The position numbers and the translations under genes are program-made. The notes under the pieces were generated by a model, which saw only the letters and a list, made by a program, of their open reading frames with translations, was not told where the DNA came from and searched no databases. Below, one piece after another: positions 36,877 through 45,899 of a DNA stretch of 64,000 bases (positions are counted from its first letter, which is position 1; every line of letters begins with the position of its first letter). The stretch is taken from assembly GCA_963665085.2 (NCBI GenBank), contig CAXXXS010000001.1, positions 558,001-622,000 on the forward strand. Direction: 5' to 3'. This DNA is from G963665085 sp963665085 (GTDB lineage: Bacteria > Bacteroidota > Bacteroidia > Bacteroidales > JAAAOM01).

Positions 36877-37251
36877 ATGAAAACAATTGCCATTCTTTTT
36901 ATTTCTAGTTCCCTGTCATTCTTATTATTTGTTGGAGCTAATAACATTAATAATGCGACAATAGAATATCCTGAAAATGTAAAACAAGTTATCGACAGTA
37001 AATGTTATAACTGCCATAGTGACAAAGGCCAATCTGATGATGCAAAAGAAGCCCTACACTGGGATAAACTCCTGACACTTGATAAAGCAGATCAAATTGC
37101 CACACTTGATGAAATAATTGAAGTTCTTGAAGAAGGAACTATGCCTCCTAAAAAAGCAATTGAACGTTTTCCTAATTTGAAAATGTCTGAAGAAGAAGTA
37201 GGAACACTTTTAGATTGGGCTGAAACAACTGCAGAAAATCTTATGGAATAA
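36877..37251 (+). CDS. Secreted heme-binding domain protein (CxxCH)
   Basis: A 124-residue protein with a signal peptide (about 1-22) and one covalent heme motif, CYNCH, at about residue 45, followed by a helical region with EEGTMPPKKA. The MPP motif following a CxxCH is characteristic of the Haem_bd/DUF-type small periplasmic cytochromes of Bacteroidota. It is the first of two adjacent genes of this type and probably works in periplasmic electron transfer or heme sensing (inference). Confidence 0.82.
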   Translation: MKTIAILFISSSLSFLLFVGANNINNATIEYPENVKQVIDSKCYNCHSDKGQSDDAKEALHWDKLLTLDKADQIATLDEIIEVLEEGTMPPKKAIERFPNLKMSEEEVGTLLDWAETTAENLME

Positions 37252-37309
37252 GGTTCTATTAAATAAATTGAGACTTCTTTTTTTAAAGAACATATAAAAT
37301 TACGGACTC

Positions 37310-37771
37310 TTGAAAGTAATTAAATGGTCAGTAATTACAATAATCATTTGTATTATTGTAATCCAATTTATTCCAAAAAATTTACCTGTAAACTCAGATG
37401 ATAGTACAACCAATATTCTCTACCTGGAAGAATCTTCGGCTGAGATAGCTGAAATAATCAGAGTATCATGCTTTGACTGTCACTCCACTCAAACAAATTA
37501 TCCATGGTACTCAAAAATAATCCCCATCTATTTTTTAGTAAAACGTGATGTTAAACTAGGCAGAGATGAAGTTAACTTTTCTGAATGGGGGAATCTTTCA
37601 AAACGTAAAAAAATAAGAGTTTTATCGAGCAGCAAGAAGGAAGTCGAAAAAGGTAAAATGCCTTTGAAGATTCATACATTAGTTCATCAGGATGCAAAAT
37701 TAACAGATTCAGAGAAGCAGTCTTTACTATCTTGGTTTGAAGAATTAAATGAAAATATCCTGGATGAATAA
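37310..37771 (+). CDS. Heme-binding domain protein (Haem_bd type)
   Basis: A 153-residue protein beginning at a TTG codon, because the signal anchor KVIKWSVITIIICIIVIQF begins there and no ATG precedes it. It has CFDCH at about residue 52, the NYPWYSKIIP stretch typical of the Haem_bd family, and KGKMPLK near the C-terminus. It is membrane-anchored with a periplasmic heme domain and lies 58 bases after the other heme-binding gene. Confidence 0.85.
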   Translation: MKVIKWSVITIIICIIVIQFIPKNLPVNSDDSTTNILYLEESSAEIAEIIRVSCFDCHSTQTNYPWYSKIIPIYFLVKRDVKLGRDEVNFSEWGNLSKRKKIRVLSSSKKEVEKGKMPLKIHTLVHQDAKLTDSEKQSLLSWFEELNENILDE

Positions 37772-37829
37772 CTATCATTAGCGCTGCCTTATTCCCATTT
37801 GTACGACAAATTTACAGATTTGAAGAAAT

Positions 37830-37868
37830 AAAAAAACCTTCGCTATAAATAGCAAAGGTTTTTAATAT
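37830..37868. terminator. Rho-independent terminator of groEL
   Basis: AAAAACCTT-C-GCTA on the left pairs with TAGC-A-AAGGTTTTT on the right (one mismatch), with A-tract and T-tract flanks. It follows groEL on the minus strand and could also stop reading from the heme-binding gene on the plus strand. Confidence 0.85.
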
Positions 37869-37885
37869 ATGTTTAAGGCCTACGA

Positions 37886-39523
37886 TTACATCATACCGCC
37901 CATTCCACCCATACCTGGAGCACCAGCTGGCATTGGTGATTCTGGCTCAGGTTTTTCTGAGATAACACACTCTGTTGTTAAGAACATTCCTGCAATTGAA
38001 GAAGCATTCTCTAAAGCGATACGAGATACTTTAGCTGGATCAATTACACCTACAGCAAATAAATTTTCGTATTTATCAGTACGTGCATTGTAACCAAAGT
38101 CACCCTTACCTTCTTTAATTTTCTGAACAATAACAGAACCTTCTAAACCTGCATTTGCAACGATTTGACGAATTGGCTCTTCCAATGCCCTTTTTACGAT
38201 AGCAATACCAGTAGTTTCATCATCGTTATCACCTGTTAAGTTTTCAATAGCTTCAATAGCTCTGATGTATGCAACACCACCACCAGGGATAATACCTTCT
38301 TCAACAGCGGCTCTTGTTGCACTTAATGCATCATCAACGCGGTCTTTTTTCTCTTTCATCTCAACTTCTGAAGCAGCACCTACATAAAGTACAGCTACAC
38401 CACCTGCTAATTTAGCAAGACGCTCTTGTAATTTTTCGCGATCGTAATCAGAAGTAGTATTCTCGATTTGTTGTTTAATTTGTTTTACTCTTGCATCGAT
38501 GTTAGATTTCTCACCAGCACCATTAACAACAGTAGAAGTTTCTTTATCGATAGTAATTTTCTCAGCATTTCCTAACATATCAGTAGTAGCTCCTTCTAAA
38601 GTAAGTCCTTTTTCTTCAGAAATAACAGTACCACCTGTTAAGATAGCGATATCTTCAAGCATTTCTTTTCTTCTGTCACCAAAACCTGGAGCTTTAACAG
38701 CAGCGATTTTTAATGACCCTCTTAATTTGTTAACGACTAATGTAGCTAAAGCTTCACCATCAACATCTTCTGCTATGATTAATAAAGGACGGCCTGATTG
38801 AGCAACTGGCTCAAGTACTGGCATTAGATCCTTCATTGTAGAAACTTTCTTATCAGTTAACATGATGAATGGGTTCTCCAATACAGCTTCCATTTTTTCT
38901 GTATCAGTCACAAAGTAAGGAGAGATGTATCCTCTGTCGAATTGCATACCTTCAACAACATCAACATAAGTTTCAGCAGTTTTAGATTCTTCTACAGTAA
39001 TAACACCTTCTTTTTTAACTTTACCCATTGCCTCAGCAATTAATGAACCGATAGCCTGGTCGTTATTAGCAGAAATAGAAGCAACTTGTTGAATTTTCTC
39101 AGTATCCTCACCAATTCCGTGAGCTTGAGAAGCAAGATTTTCGATTACTGCAGTAACAGCTTTATCAATACCTCTTTTTAAATCCATTGGATTAGCACCA
39201 GCAGTTACGTTTTTTAATCCAACGTTTACAATTGACTGAGCCAATACTGTTGCAGTTGTTGTTCCATCACCTGCATCATCATTTGTTTTAGAAGCAACTT
39301 CTTTTACAAGTTGTGCCCCAATATTTTCGAAGTGATCCTCTAACTCAATTTCTTTTGCAACAGTAACACCATCTTTAGTTACCTGAGGAGCGCCAAATTT
39401 TTTGTCAAGGATAACATTACGGCCTTTTGGTCCTAATGTAACTTTTACAGCATTTGCTAAAGCGTCAACACCTTTTTTTAGAAGGTCGCGACTCTCAATA
39501 TCAAATTTTATTTCTTTTGCCAT
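37886..39523 (-). CDS. groL: Chaperonin GroEL (60 kDa)
   Basis: A 545-residue Group I chaperonin of normal length, with the AGDGTTTATVLAQ ATP-binding motif near residue 86 and a Gly/Met-rich C-terminal tail (PGMGGMGGMM). It forms the double-ring folding chamber with GroES. It follows groES by 43 bases as an operon and ends at a strong terminator. Confidence 0.99.
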   Translation of the reverse strand: MAKEIKFDIESRDLLKKGVDALANAVKVTLGPKGRNVILDKKFGAPQVTKDGVTVAKEIELEDHFENIGAQLVKEVASKTNDDAGDGTTTATVLAQSIVNVGLKNVTAGANPMDLKRGIDKAVTAVIENLASQAHGIGEDTEKIQQVASISANNDQAIGSLIAEAMGKVKKEGVITVEESKTAETYVDVVEGMQFDRGYISPYFVTDTEKMEAVLENPFIMLTDKKVSTMKDLMPVLEPVAQSGRPLLIIAEDVDGEALATLVVNKLRGSLKIAAVKAPGFGDRRKEMLEDIAILTGGTVISEEKGLTLEGATTDMLGNAEKITIDKETSTVVNGAGEKSNIDARVKQIKQQIENTTSDYDREKLQERLAKLAGGVAVLYVGAASEVEMKEKKDRVDDALSATRAAVEEGIIPGGGVAYIRAIEAIENLTGDNDDETTGIAIVKRALEEPIRQIVANAGLEGSVIVQKIKEGKGDFGYNARTDKYENLFAVGVIDPAKVSRIALENASSIAGMFLTTECVISEKPEPESPMPAGAPGMGGMGGMM

Positions 39524-39566
39524 ATCTTAAATTGTTTTAACTTTTTTATCGAAAAAAAATTATTGA

Positions 39567-39845
39567 TTATACAATTGCGAGAATATCAGATTGTCTCATG
39601 ATTAAGTAATCCTTGCCATCAACAGAAAGTTCTGAACCTGCGTATTTTCCGTAAAGGACAACATCACCTACTTTAACTTCCATTTTCTCGTCGTTAGTAC
39701 CAGGACCGGCAGCAACGATAGTTCCTTTTTGAGGTTTTTCCTTTGCAGAATCAGGAATGATAATTCCACTTGCAGTTTTCATTTCAGCTTCCAGTGGTTT
39801 TACTAAAACCCTATCAGCAAGAGGTTTGATAGTTACTTCTGACAT
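39567..39845 (-). CDS. groS: Co-chaperonin GroES (10 kDa)
   Basis: A 92-residue protein with the family signature LADRVLVKPLEAE and the mobile loop (SGIIIPDSAKEKPQKG), ending YLIMRQSDILAIV. It caps the GroEL ring. The 262-base upstream region contains no CIRCE element (TTAGCACTC-N9-GAGTGCTAA), so HrcA control is not indicated; heat control may be by an alternative route. The region also holds a 5-bp TGCCA/TGGCA inverted repeat of unknown meaning at about 39907-39925. Confidence 0.99.
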   Translation of the reverse strand: MSEVTIKPLADRVLVKPLEAEMKTASGIIIPDSAKEKPQKGTIVAAGPGTNDEKMEVKVGDVVLYGKYAGSELSVDGKDYLIMRQSDILAIV

Positions 39846-40050
39846 ATTTTTATGAATATTAATAGTTAAACATACAATTTTGCTGCACCAGACTAATCAG
39901 ATTTTATGCCAAATAAAAAAATGGCACTTTTATAAAAAAACAAAGTCAAAATTACATTAATAAGAAATAAAGAAAATCCATCTGTATTCGTTTAAAATAC
40001 TGTATTAAAGACACTTGGGCATCATTTAAAAGATTCAGCACAAACAAAAA

Positions 40051-40083
40051 AAAATGTCAGTATGAATGACATACTGACATTTT
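40051..40083. terminator. Strong hairpin terminator after secG
   Basis: A perfect 14-bp stem: AAAATGTCAGTATG (40051-40064) and CATACTGACATTTT (40070-40083) with loop AATGA and an A-tract before and T-tract after on the minus strand. It separates secG from groES. Confidence 0.9.
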
Positions 40084-40107
40084 ACAATATCTTATTTCTA
40101 AAAAAAC

Positions 40108-40452
40108 TTATTCAGCAGTTTCTTCAGATGGAGTAGTTTCCGGAGTAGTAGTAGGAAAACTTGGTAAAGCAGAAGGATCGATAGCTTCTTCTACTTGTTC
40201 TTCAATTAAAGAACCATCTTCTTTATCACCACTAGAAATAGCAATACTGGCAAGTACACAAAGCACAAGTAAAGCTGACGCTAATGTCCAGGTTGCTTTT
40301 TCTAAGAAATCTGTAGTTCTCCTAACACCCATAATCTGGTTAGAAGATTGAAAATTTGCTGCTAATCCACCACCTTTTGAGTTTTGTACTAATACAATTA
40401 AAATAAGGAATATTGCTACAATTATAATTAGTACAGAAAGAAAGATAAACAT
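40108..40452 (-). CDS. secG: Preprotein translocase subunit SecG
   Basis: A 114-residue membrane protein with two transmembrane segments (about 1-20 and 52-72) joined by the SecG loop (VLVQNSKGGGLAANFQSSNQ, MGVRRTTDFLEK) and an acidic Glu/Thr/Pro-rich C-terminal tail. It supports the SecYE channel. It is the last gene of the sigma-54-regulator/lptE/TPR/secG run common in Bacteroidota. Confidence 0.95.
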   Translation of the reverse strand: MFIFLSVLIIIVAIFLILIVLVQNSKGGGLAANFQSSNQIMGVRRTTDFLEKATWTLASALLVLCVLASIAISSGDKEDGSLIEEQVEEAIDPSALPSFPTTTPETTPSEETAE

Positions 40453-40459
40453 AACTTAT

Positions 40460-41614
40460 TTATTTTAAATCGTTTATTTTGTTTTTAATTTTCTCAATTT
40501 GCGTCGCAAAGTAACTATTTTTTTCTGGATATTTCAAACTTAATTTTTTATATGCCTCCAAAGCTTTATCGTATCTCCCTTGATTGTAATAAATTCTTGC
40601 CAAAGTGTCGGTAACAATGGTACCATCTTCTTTGACACTTTCCGTTGAGATATCCTCAAACTCAAATGGCTTATCTTCTGGTTTTAAGGAGGGATTTGAT
40701 TGAATAAAATTCTCAATTATCTGATTTTTCAAAGTAAAAGTATCCAATTCTTCTTCCTTTTCAACTTCGGCTTGTTCCCTCGCCTGAGCTTCACCTGTTG
40801 AGTCTATAGTTTCAAGCCATTTTGTAAAACTATTACCCGTACTATCTATTGTATCTGGATTAGGATCTTCTTTTTTTATTTTATAATTAATTGTGTTTCT
40901 TAATACATAATCAAAATCAAGTAGATCCTTTGCATAGCTCACAGATGCAGCTATACGTTTTCTATCCTCAGAACTATTTGAATTAGCAACTTTTTCTGTC
41001 TCCTGCTCATCATCAAGAAGCTCAAAAACTTCTTGTTTTTTTGACACTTTTTCCAGATCCTTACCATATTCCTTTTCTACATCCATCTGAAACTGACTAA
41101 TCTCTAATTCGTCTGTTTCTTTTTCAGCTGCCTTTAGTTGTTCATGAAGTATATCAGAAATATTATGTTTAATATTACTCGAAAAATCTCTTTTTATTGG
41201 CTGATCCTCTTCATCTTTTTTTTCTTCTACTAAATTCTCTGCATTAGATTCTTCTGAAAATGTTTCATCTTCCTCTAAAGTTTCATTAGTTTCTTCTTCT
41301 ACAACAGTCCCTGCTGATTCAACCGGTTTATTTTCTTCAACCTGTTCTTCAGTTTCTTCTTTTGGTGGAATTACGGCATCTTCTACTTGTTCGAATAAAA
41401 AATCATGTAATAAAGGTCTGTTATAAACATAAACCGCTGAATTTTTGAGCTCACATTCAAAATTACTATCGTCAAGTACCGATAGATTTTTTAAATAAAG
41501 GAAACGGGCCATTTGAAAATATGGATATTCTTCAACAATACCCTTTAACTGAGTAAGCGTAAATTCATTCAGCTGATTACTATATTTTATGTAATGCCTA
41601 AAATTGAAATCCAT
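40460..41614 (-). CDS. TPR-like hypothetical protein
   Basis: A protein of about 384 residues from the ATG at 41614, chosen over the upstream TTG because it follows the true lptE stop by 2 bases. A short N-terminal helical domain (MDFNFRHYIKYSNQL) is followed by a long Glu-rich, low-complexity region (about 95-200) and a single TPR-like repeat at the C-terminus (about 345-380, LARIYYNQGRYDKALEAYKKLSLKYPEK). It is conserved in position between lptE and secG in this phylum; the function is unknown, perhaps envelope-related. Confidence 0.85.
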   Translation of the reverse strand: MDFNFRHYIKYSNQLNEFTLTQLKGIVEEYPYFQMARFLYLKNLSVLDDSNFECELKNSAVYVYNRPLLHDFLFEQVEDAVIPPKEETEEQVEENKPVESAGTVVEEETNETLEEDETFSEESNAENLVEEKKDEEDQPIKRDFSSNIKHNISDILHEQLKAAEKETDELEISQFQMDVEKEYGKDLEKVSKKQEVFELLDDEQETEKVANSNSSEDRKRIAASVSYAKDLLDFDYVLRNTINYKIKKEDPNPDTIDSTGNSFTKWLETIDSTGEAQAREQAEVEKEEELDTFTLKNQIIENFIQSNPSLKPEDKPFEFEDISTESVKEDGTIVTDTLARIYYNQGRYDKALEAYKKLSLKYPEKNSYFATQIEKIKNKINDLK

Positions 41615-41674
41615 AATTACCAATTTACAAATGCAGCATTAAAAATATCATCTACTAATTCTTCTAGTATCTCA

Positions 41675-42130
41675 TCAACATATTGGGATTGAGCAGGACT
41701 CAAAACTCATTGAACTTTCATATTCCCTGTATCTCGAAAAACTCTTATCGTATTCAAAATCAGGCTCTAATGGATTACTATACTTTACTTTAACTGTAAT
41801 TGTAAATTTATTCTGAGCAGCCGTTTCATCAGCCTGAATGGCTGTTGCCTGTGTTGAGTAACCAGTTATTGAACCTTCAAAATCTACATCACCTACTCCA
41901 TTAACAAGAGTTAATGATGTCTCCGATTGAATCTTATCTTTCAATGCATCTGTTAGTTGTTGACTGAGGTTGGCATTTACTATTGGCGCCCTGTTTGGAA
42001 AATACTGTACAGAACAAGTTTTAATCTCAGGATTGATAGAAGCCCCTGAAAAACTATATTTTACCGAAAAACAACCATTCAAAAAAACAATTCCAAATAT
42101 TGCTATAAATATGAGATTTATCTTTTTCAT
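41675..42130 (-). CDS. lptE: LptE-like LPS-assembly lipoprotein, C-terminus frameshifted
   Basis: A lipoprotein with signal peptide and lipobox VFLNGC (cysteine at residue 20), then the LptE-type beta-alpha fold (YSFSGASI, TCSVQYFPNRAPIVN, LSQQLTDALKDKI, ITGY). As read, it ends at 41675 with SFESCSIPIC, but another frame continues it as QSQYVDEILEELVDDIFNAA to a stop at 41617-41619, two bases before the next gene. One extra base near 41693-41702 explains this. LptE plugs the LptD outer-membrane LPS exporter, so loss of its last 20 or so residues is notable, unless it is a sequencing error. Confidence 0.8.
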   Translation of the reverse strand: MKKINLIFIAIFGIVFLNGCFSVKYSFSGASINPEIKTCSVQYFPNRAPIVNANLSQQLTDALKDKIQSETSLTLVNGVGDVDFEGSITGYSTQATAIQADETAAQNKFTITVKVKYSNPLEPDFEYDKSFSRYREYESSMSFESCSIPIC

Positions 42131-43375
42131 TTAGTTAATATCGTATTCTTTAATTTTTCTGTAAAGTGTGCGCTCTGATATACCCAAATCCTGTGCCGCA
42201 TATTTACGTTTTCCGTTATGTTTTTCAAGAGCTTTTCGGATAAGTTCTATTTCTTTTTCTTCCAATGATAATGATTCTTCCACAATTTCTTCTGTATCTT
42301 CTATATTAGAATCATCTCGCTGAGAGACATCAATAGTTCTGTAATTCTTTTCTTCTGGCTCGTCTATTGTTGTGCCATCAACACTTTGATACAATTTTTT
42401 TATCAAATGTGCATTGTCTTCATGAATTTCGCTATCTACAGTTCCTTTTTGCATGATATCAAGAACGAGTTTTTTAAGATCATTCATATCATTCTTCATA
42501 TCAAAAAGGAGTTTGTAAAGAATCTCCCTTTCTGAGGCAAATGTCTTTTGATCTACATTACTATCTGCATACAGTGCAGGTAACTTCGACTCGAAATAAT
42601 CAGGAAGATACCGTCTTAATGTTTCTGCATCAATCTCTCGTTTTTCTTCAATGATTGAGAGTTGTTCTGTAATATTTTTTAGTTGCCTGATATTACCCGG
42701 CCAACGATAATTTAACAATAAATGTTGCCCTTCATCCGTAAGCCTGATTGCAGGCATCCTGTAACGTTCTGCAAAATCTGAAGCAAATTTCCTGAATAAA
42801 AGATAAATATCTTCTTTTCTTTCTCTTAAGGGAGGAATAACAATGGGTACGGTATTTAACCTGTAAAACAGATCCTCCCTGAATTTACCTTCCTGAACCA
42901 TCTTTGGGACATTCACATTGGTTGCGGCAATTACCCTAACATTGGTCTTTATAACTTTTGAGGATCCTACTTTGATAAACTCGCCCGTTTCCAAAACCCT
43001 TAAAAGCCTAACCTGGGTAGAAAGAGGAAGCTCTGCAACTTCATCCAGGAAGATTGTCCCTTCGTTTGCTACTTCAAAATATCCTTTACGTTGATCTGTG
43101 GCTCCGGTAAAAGCCCCTTTTTCGTGACCAAATAATTCAGAATCGATTGTACCCTCTGGTATTGCCCCACAGTTTACTGCTATATATTGTCCGTGTTTTC
43201 TTGAACTAAAGTTGTGAATAATCTGGGGAAACACCTCTTTACCAACACCACTTTCCCCTGTTATCAAAACTGATAAATCTGTAGGAGCAACCTGACGGGC
43301 AATATCTATTCCCCTGTTAAGCTCATACGAGTTTCCGATTATCCCAAACCTTTGTTTTAATTGATGTACATCCAT
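42131..43375 (-). CDS. Sigma-54-dependent transcriptional activator
   Basis: About 414 residues from the ATG at 43375 (a TTG lies two codons before it). The AAA+ domain has Walker A GESGVGKE, the sigma-54 contact loop GAFTGA, and the arginine-finger region FREDLFYRLN; a C-terminal Fis-type helix-turn-helix (about 385-414, GKRKYAAQDLGISERTLYRKI) follows an acidic linker. There is no N-terminal receiver or sensing domain, so activity may depend on expression or an unlinked partner. It precedes lptE, and this order is conserved in Bacteroidota, suggesting an envelope-related role (inference). Confidence 0.95.
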   Translation of the reverse strand: MDVHQLKQRFGIIGNSYELNRGIDIARQVAPTDLSVLITGESGVGKEVFPQIIHNFSSRKHGQYIAVNCGAIPEGTIDSELFGHEKGAFTGATDQRKGYFEVANEGTIFLDEVAELPLSTQVRLLRVLETGEFIKVGSSKVIKTNVRVIAATNVNVPKMVQEGKFREDLFYRLNTVPIVIPPLRERKEDIYLLFRKFASDFAERYRMPAIRLTDEGQHLLLNYRWPGNIRQLKNITEQLSIIEEKREIDAETLRRYLPDYFESKLPALYADSNVDQKTFASEREILYKLLFDMKNDMNDLKKLVLDIMQKGTVDSEIHEDNAHLIKKLYQSVDGTTIDEPEEKNYRTIDVSQRDDSNIEDTEEIVEESLSLEEKEIELIRKALEKHNGKRKYAAQDLGISERTLYRKIKEYDIN

Positions 43376-43524
43376 GTACAATTATATTTAATTTTTGAGA
43401 CTTTTTGACAGATTCTTATCAAACAACAAAATTTTCAAGTGTTTGATGATTTCTTTGTTATGACAAAATTACAATATTAGATGTTTTTTTTACATTGTTC
43501 CAATAAAAAAATAATTTTGGCTTT

Positions 43525-44301
43525 ATGACAAAAAAAATAAAATTTATTGCATTAATACCTGCAAGATATGCTTCGACAAGATTTCCTGGTAAGCCACTTG
43601 TCGAATTAGATGGTAAAACAATGATTCAACGCGTATATGAACAAGCTTCGAAAGTTTTTGAGAATGTTTATGTTGCAACTGATAATCAGAAAATTCTTAA
43701 CGCTGTTAAATCATTTAAAGGAAATGTTGTGATGACTTCAACTTCTCACAGAAGTGGAACTGATCGTTGTGCTGAGGCTGTCACAAACATTGAAAAATCA
43801 GAGAACAAATATTTTGATGTTGTTTTTAACATACAGGGAGATGAGCCGTTTATTCAACCGGAACAACTAGAAAAATTAAAATTTTCATTTATAAATCCGG
43901 AAACTCAGATTGCCACACTTGTAAAACCAATAACCAATAATGAAGATATTTTTAATCCAAATCTTCCAAAGGTTGTTTTTGATGTTAACCAAAGGGCAAT
44001 CTACTTTAGCCGTTCTCCAATTCCTTATATTCGCGACAATGAAAGATCCGATTGGCATTTACATCACCAGTTTTACAGACACTTGGGATTATATGCTTAT
44101 AGAAAAAACACTTTACTGGAAATAACAAAACTTCAGCCATCATCTTTTGAAATTGCAGAGTCGCTTGAACAAAACAGATGGATTGAAAACGGATATTTTA
44201 TTAAAGTTGAAAAAACTGAACTTGAAACAATTGGGATAGACACACCTACAGACTTAGAAAAAGCAGAGCTATGGATGAAGAAGAATTTGAAAAACGAATA
44301 A
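43525..44301 (+). CDS. kdsB: CMP-KDO synthetase (KdsB)
   Basis: A 258-residue nucleotidyltransferase with the KdsB start ALIPARYASTRFPGKPL, the NIQGDEPFIQP metal-binding block and YFSRSPIPYIR. It activates 3-deoxy-manno-octulosonate with CTP for LPS inner-core synthesis. It heads a plus-strand unit followed after 3 bases by a Nudix gene. Confidence 0.97.
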   Translation: MTKKIKFIALIPARYASTRFPGKPLVELDGKTMIQRVYEQASKVFENVYVATDNQKILNAVKSFKGNVVMTSTSHRSGTDRCAEAVTNIEKSENKYFDVVFNIQGDEPFIQPEQLEKLKFSFINPETQIATLVKPITNNEDIFNPNLPKVVFDVNQRAIYFSRSPIPYIRDNERSDWHLHHQFYRHLGLYAYRKNTLLEITKLQPSSFEIAESLEQNRWIENGYFIKVEKTELETIGIDTPTDLEKAELWMKKNLKNE

Positions 44302-44304
44302 AAA

Positions 44305-44847
44305 ATGAATAACAACAGTAATTTCTATCCTGCTAAAGTATTAAAATATTGTCCCCGTTGCGGTTCGAATAATTTTAAGCCAACCAGCAATAAATCGTTT
44401 TTTTGCGAAGATTGCCTGTTTCATTATTTCACAAATACTGCTGCTGCTGTTGCCGGAATTATTGAAAACAATAAAGGAGAAATTTTACTAACAATAAGAG
44501 GAAGAGATCCTGAGAAAGGAACACTTGATCTCCCTGGCGGATTTGTTGATCCTGGAGAAAAGGCTGAAGATGCTTTAAAAAGAGAAATCAAAGAAGAACT
44601 TAATCTCGACATCAGGATAAAAAGTTATTTCAATTCATTCTGCAATGAATATTTATTTGGAGGGCTAACGTATTCTACCCTTGATATGGTTTTTATATGC
44701 GAAGTGGATGATTTCACAGGAATAAATCCCGGTGAAGATGTTGCAGATTTTGTTTTTAAAAGTAAAGCTGATATTAATATCATTGAAATTGGACTTACTT
44801 CAATAAAAAAAGTAATGTTTGAATATTTAAATCAATTTCATCAATAA
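44305..44847 (+). CDS. Nudix hydrolase with N-terminal zinc ribbon
   Basis: A 180-residue protein. Four cysteines (C16, C19, C34, C37) form a zinc ribbon of NudC type, followed by the Nudix box GGFVDPGEKAEDALKREIKEEL. The family cleaves nucleoside diphosphates linked to other groups; with the ribbon, NADH pyrophosphatase-like or ADP-sugar substrates are possible. It is between kdsB and the GSCFA gene with almost no spacing. Confidence 0.9.
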   Translation: MNNNSNFYPAKVLKYCPRCGSNNFKPTSNKSFFCEDCLFHYFTNTAAAVAGIIENNKGEILLTIRGRDPEKGTLDLPGGFVDPGEKAEDALKREIKEELNLDIRIKSYFNSFCNEYLFGGLTYSTLDMVFICEVDDFTGINPGEDVADFVFKSKADINIIEIGLTSIKKVMFEYLNQFHQ

Positions 44848-44848
44848 A

Positions 44849-45832
44849 GTGGAATTTCGGACTGAAATAATAATCCCCCAATCTAATATTGATATTAATT
44901 ATCAGTCCAAGGTATTATTTATAGGTTCATGCTTCTCAAATAATATTGGGGAAAAACTTCAAGGCCTAAAATTCAATACCGGGATTAATCCTTTTGGTGT
45001 GCTTTATAATCCATTATCTGTTTCAGAAAACATCAACCTACTTTTAAATAAAACAGAAATTTCTGAAAAGGATATCTTTTTTGACAAGGACTTATGGGCA
45101 AGTTTTTCTTTCCATAGTTCTTTTTCCCGACCGGTAAAATCCGATTTTCTGGATAAAATCAACAACCAAATAAAAATTAATCATGAGAGGTTAAAAGAAA
45201 CTGATGTACTTTTTATAACATGGGGGACCGCCTGGGTATATCAGATAAAAGATTCTAATAAGATTGCTGCAAATTGTCACAAAATACCTTCTTCACATTT
45301 TTTGCGCTTTTTACTTGAAACAGATGAAATAACAAAAACTTATGAAACATTCTTTCAAGAAATAAAACAATTTAACCCCACCTTAAAAATTGTATTAACT
45401 GTAAGTCCTATACGCCATTGGAAAGATGGGGCATCAGGCAACCAGGTAAGCAAGTCTACTTTATTGCTTGCTGCAAATAAGCTGGCAGAAAAATTTGACT
45501 TTGTAGAATATTTCCCTTCCTATGAAATAATGATGGATGATCTGCGGGATTACCGCTTTTATGAAAACGATATGCTCCACCCAAATTCCCTGGCAATTAA
45601 ATATATATGGGGAAAATTTAAATCATGCTATTTTTCTAATAACACTGAACAAATACTAAAAAAGATAAAGACTATCATCCTTGCTGTTAATCATAAGCCT
45701 TTTAACCCACAAACCGATTCGCATCAGAAATTTATTCACCAGACTTTATCTAAAATCTGTGAGTTAAAAGAACTATTTCCCGAGCTTAATTTTACCGAAG
45801 AAATTGAAAATCTGAAAAAATATTTAAAATAA
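44849..45832 (+). CDS. GSCFA domain protein
   Basis: A 327-residue protein starting at a GTG codon one base after the Nudix stop. The motif that names the family, GSCFSNNIGEKL, is near residue 26, and HRLFWTG-type blocks appear as TWGTAWVYQ and the catalytic-like pair SPIRHWKDGA and DMLHPNSLAIKYIW. GSCFA belongs to the SGNH/GDSL-like hydrolase fold and is widespread in Bacteroidota and proteobacteria; the substrate is unknown, possibly an acyl or acetyl group on a polysaccharide. Confidence 0.9.
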   Translation: MEFRTEIIIPQSNIDINYQSKVLFIGSCFSNNIGEKLQGLKFNTGINPFGVLYNPLSVSENINLLLNKTEISEKDIFFDKDLWASFSFHSSFSRPVKSDFLDKINNQIKINHERLKETDVLFITWGTAWVYQIKDSNKIAANCHKIPSSHFLRFLLETDEITKTYETFFQEIKQFNPTLKIVLTVSPIRHWKDGASGNQVSKSTLLLAANKLAEKFDFVEYFPSYEIMMDDLRDYRFYENDMLHPNSLAIKYIWGKFKSCYFSNNTEQILKKIKTIILAVNHKPFNPQTDSHQKFIHQTLSKICELKELFPELNFTEEIENLKKYLK

Positions 45833-45899
45833 TTAAAGAAGGTTATTGAACATTTTGAACTTTGTTTTGTTTAAAATTTTAAATAAATCATTAAACAAA

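Noticed and set aside
39846..40050. CIRCE element upstream of groES
   Set aside because: No TTAGCACTC-N9-GAGTGCTAA or close variant was found.
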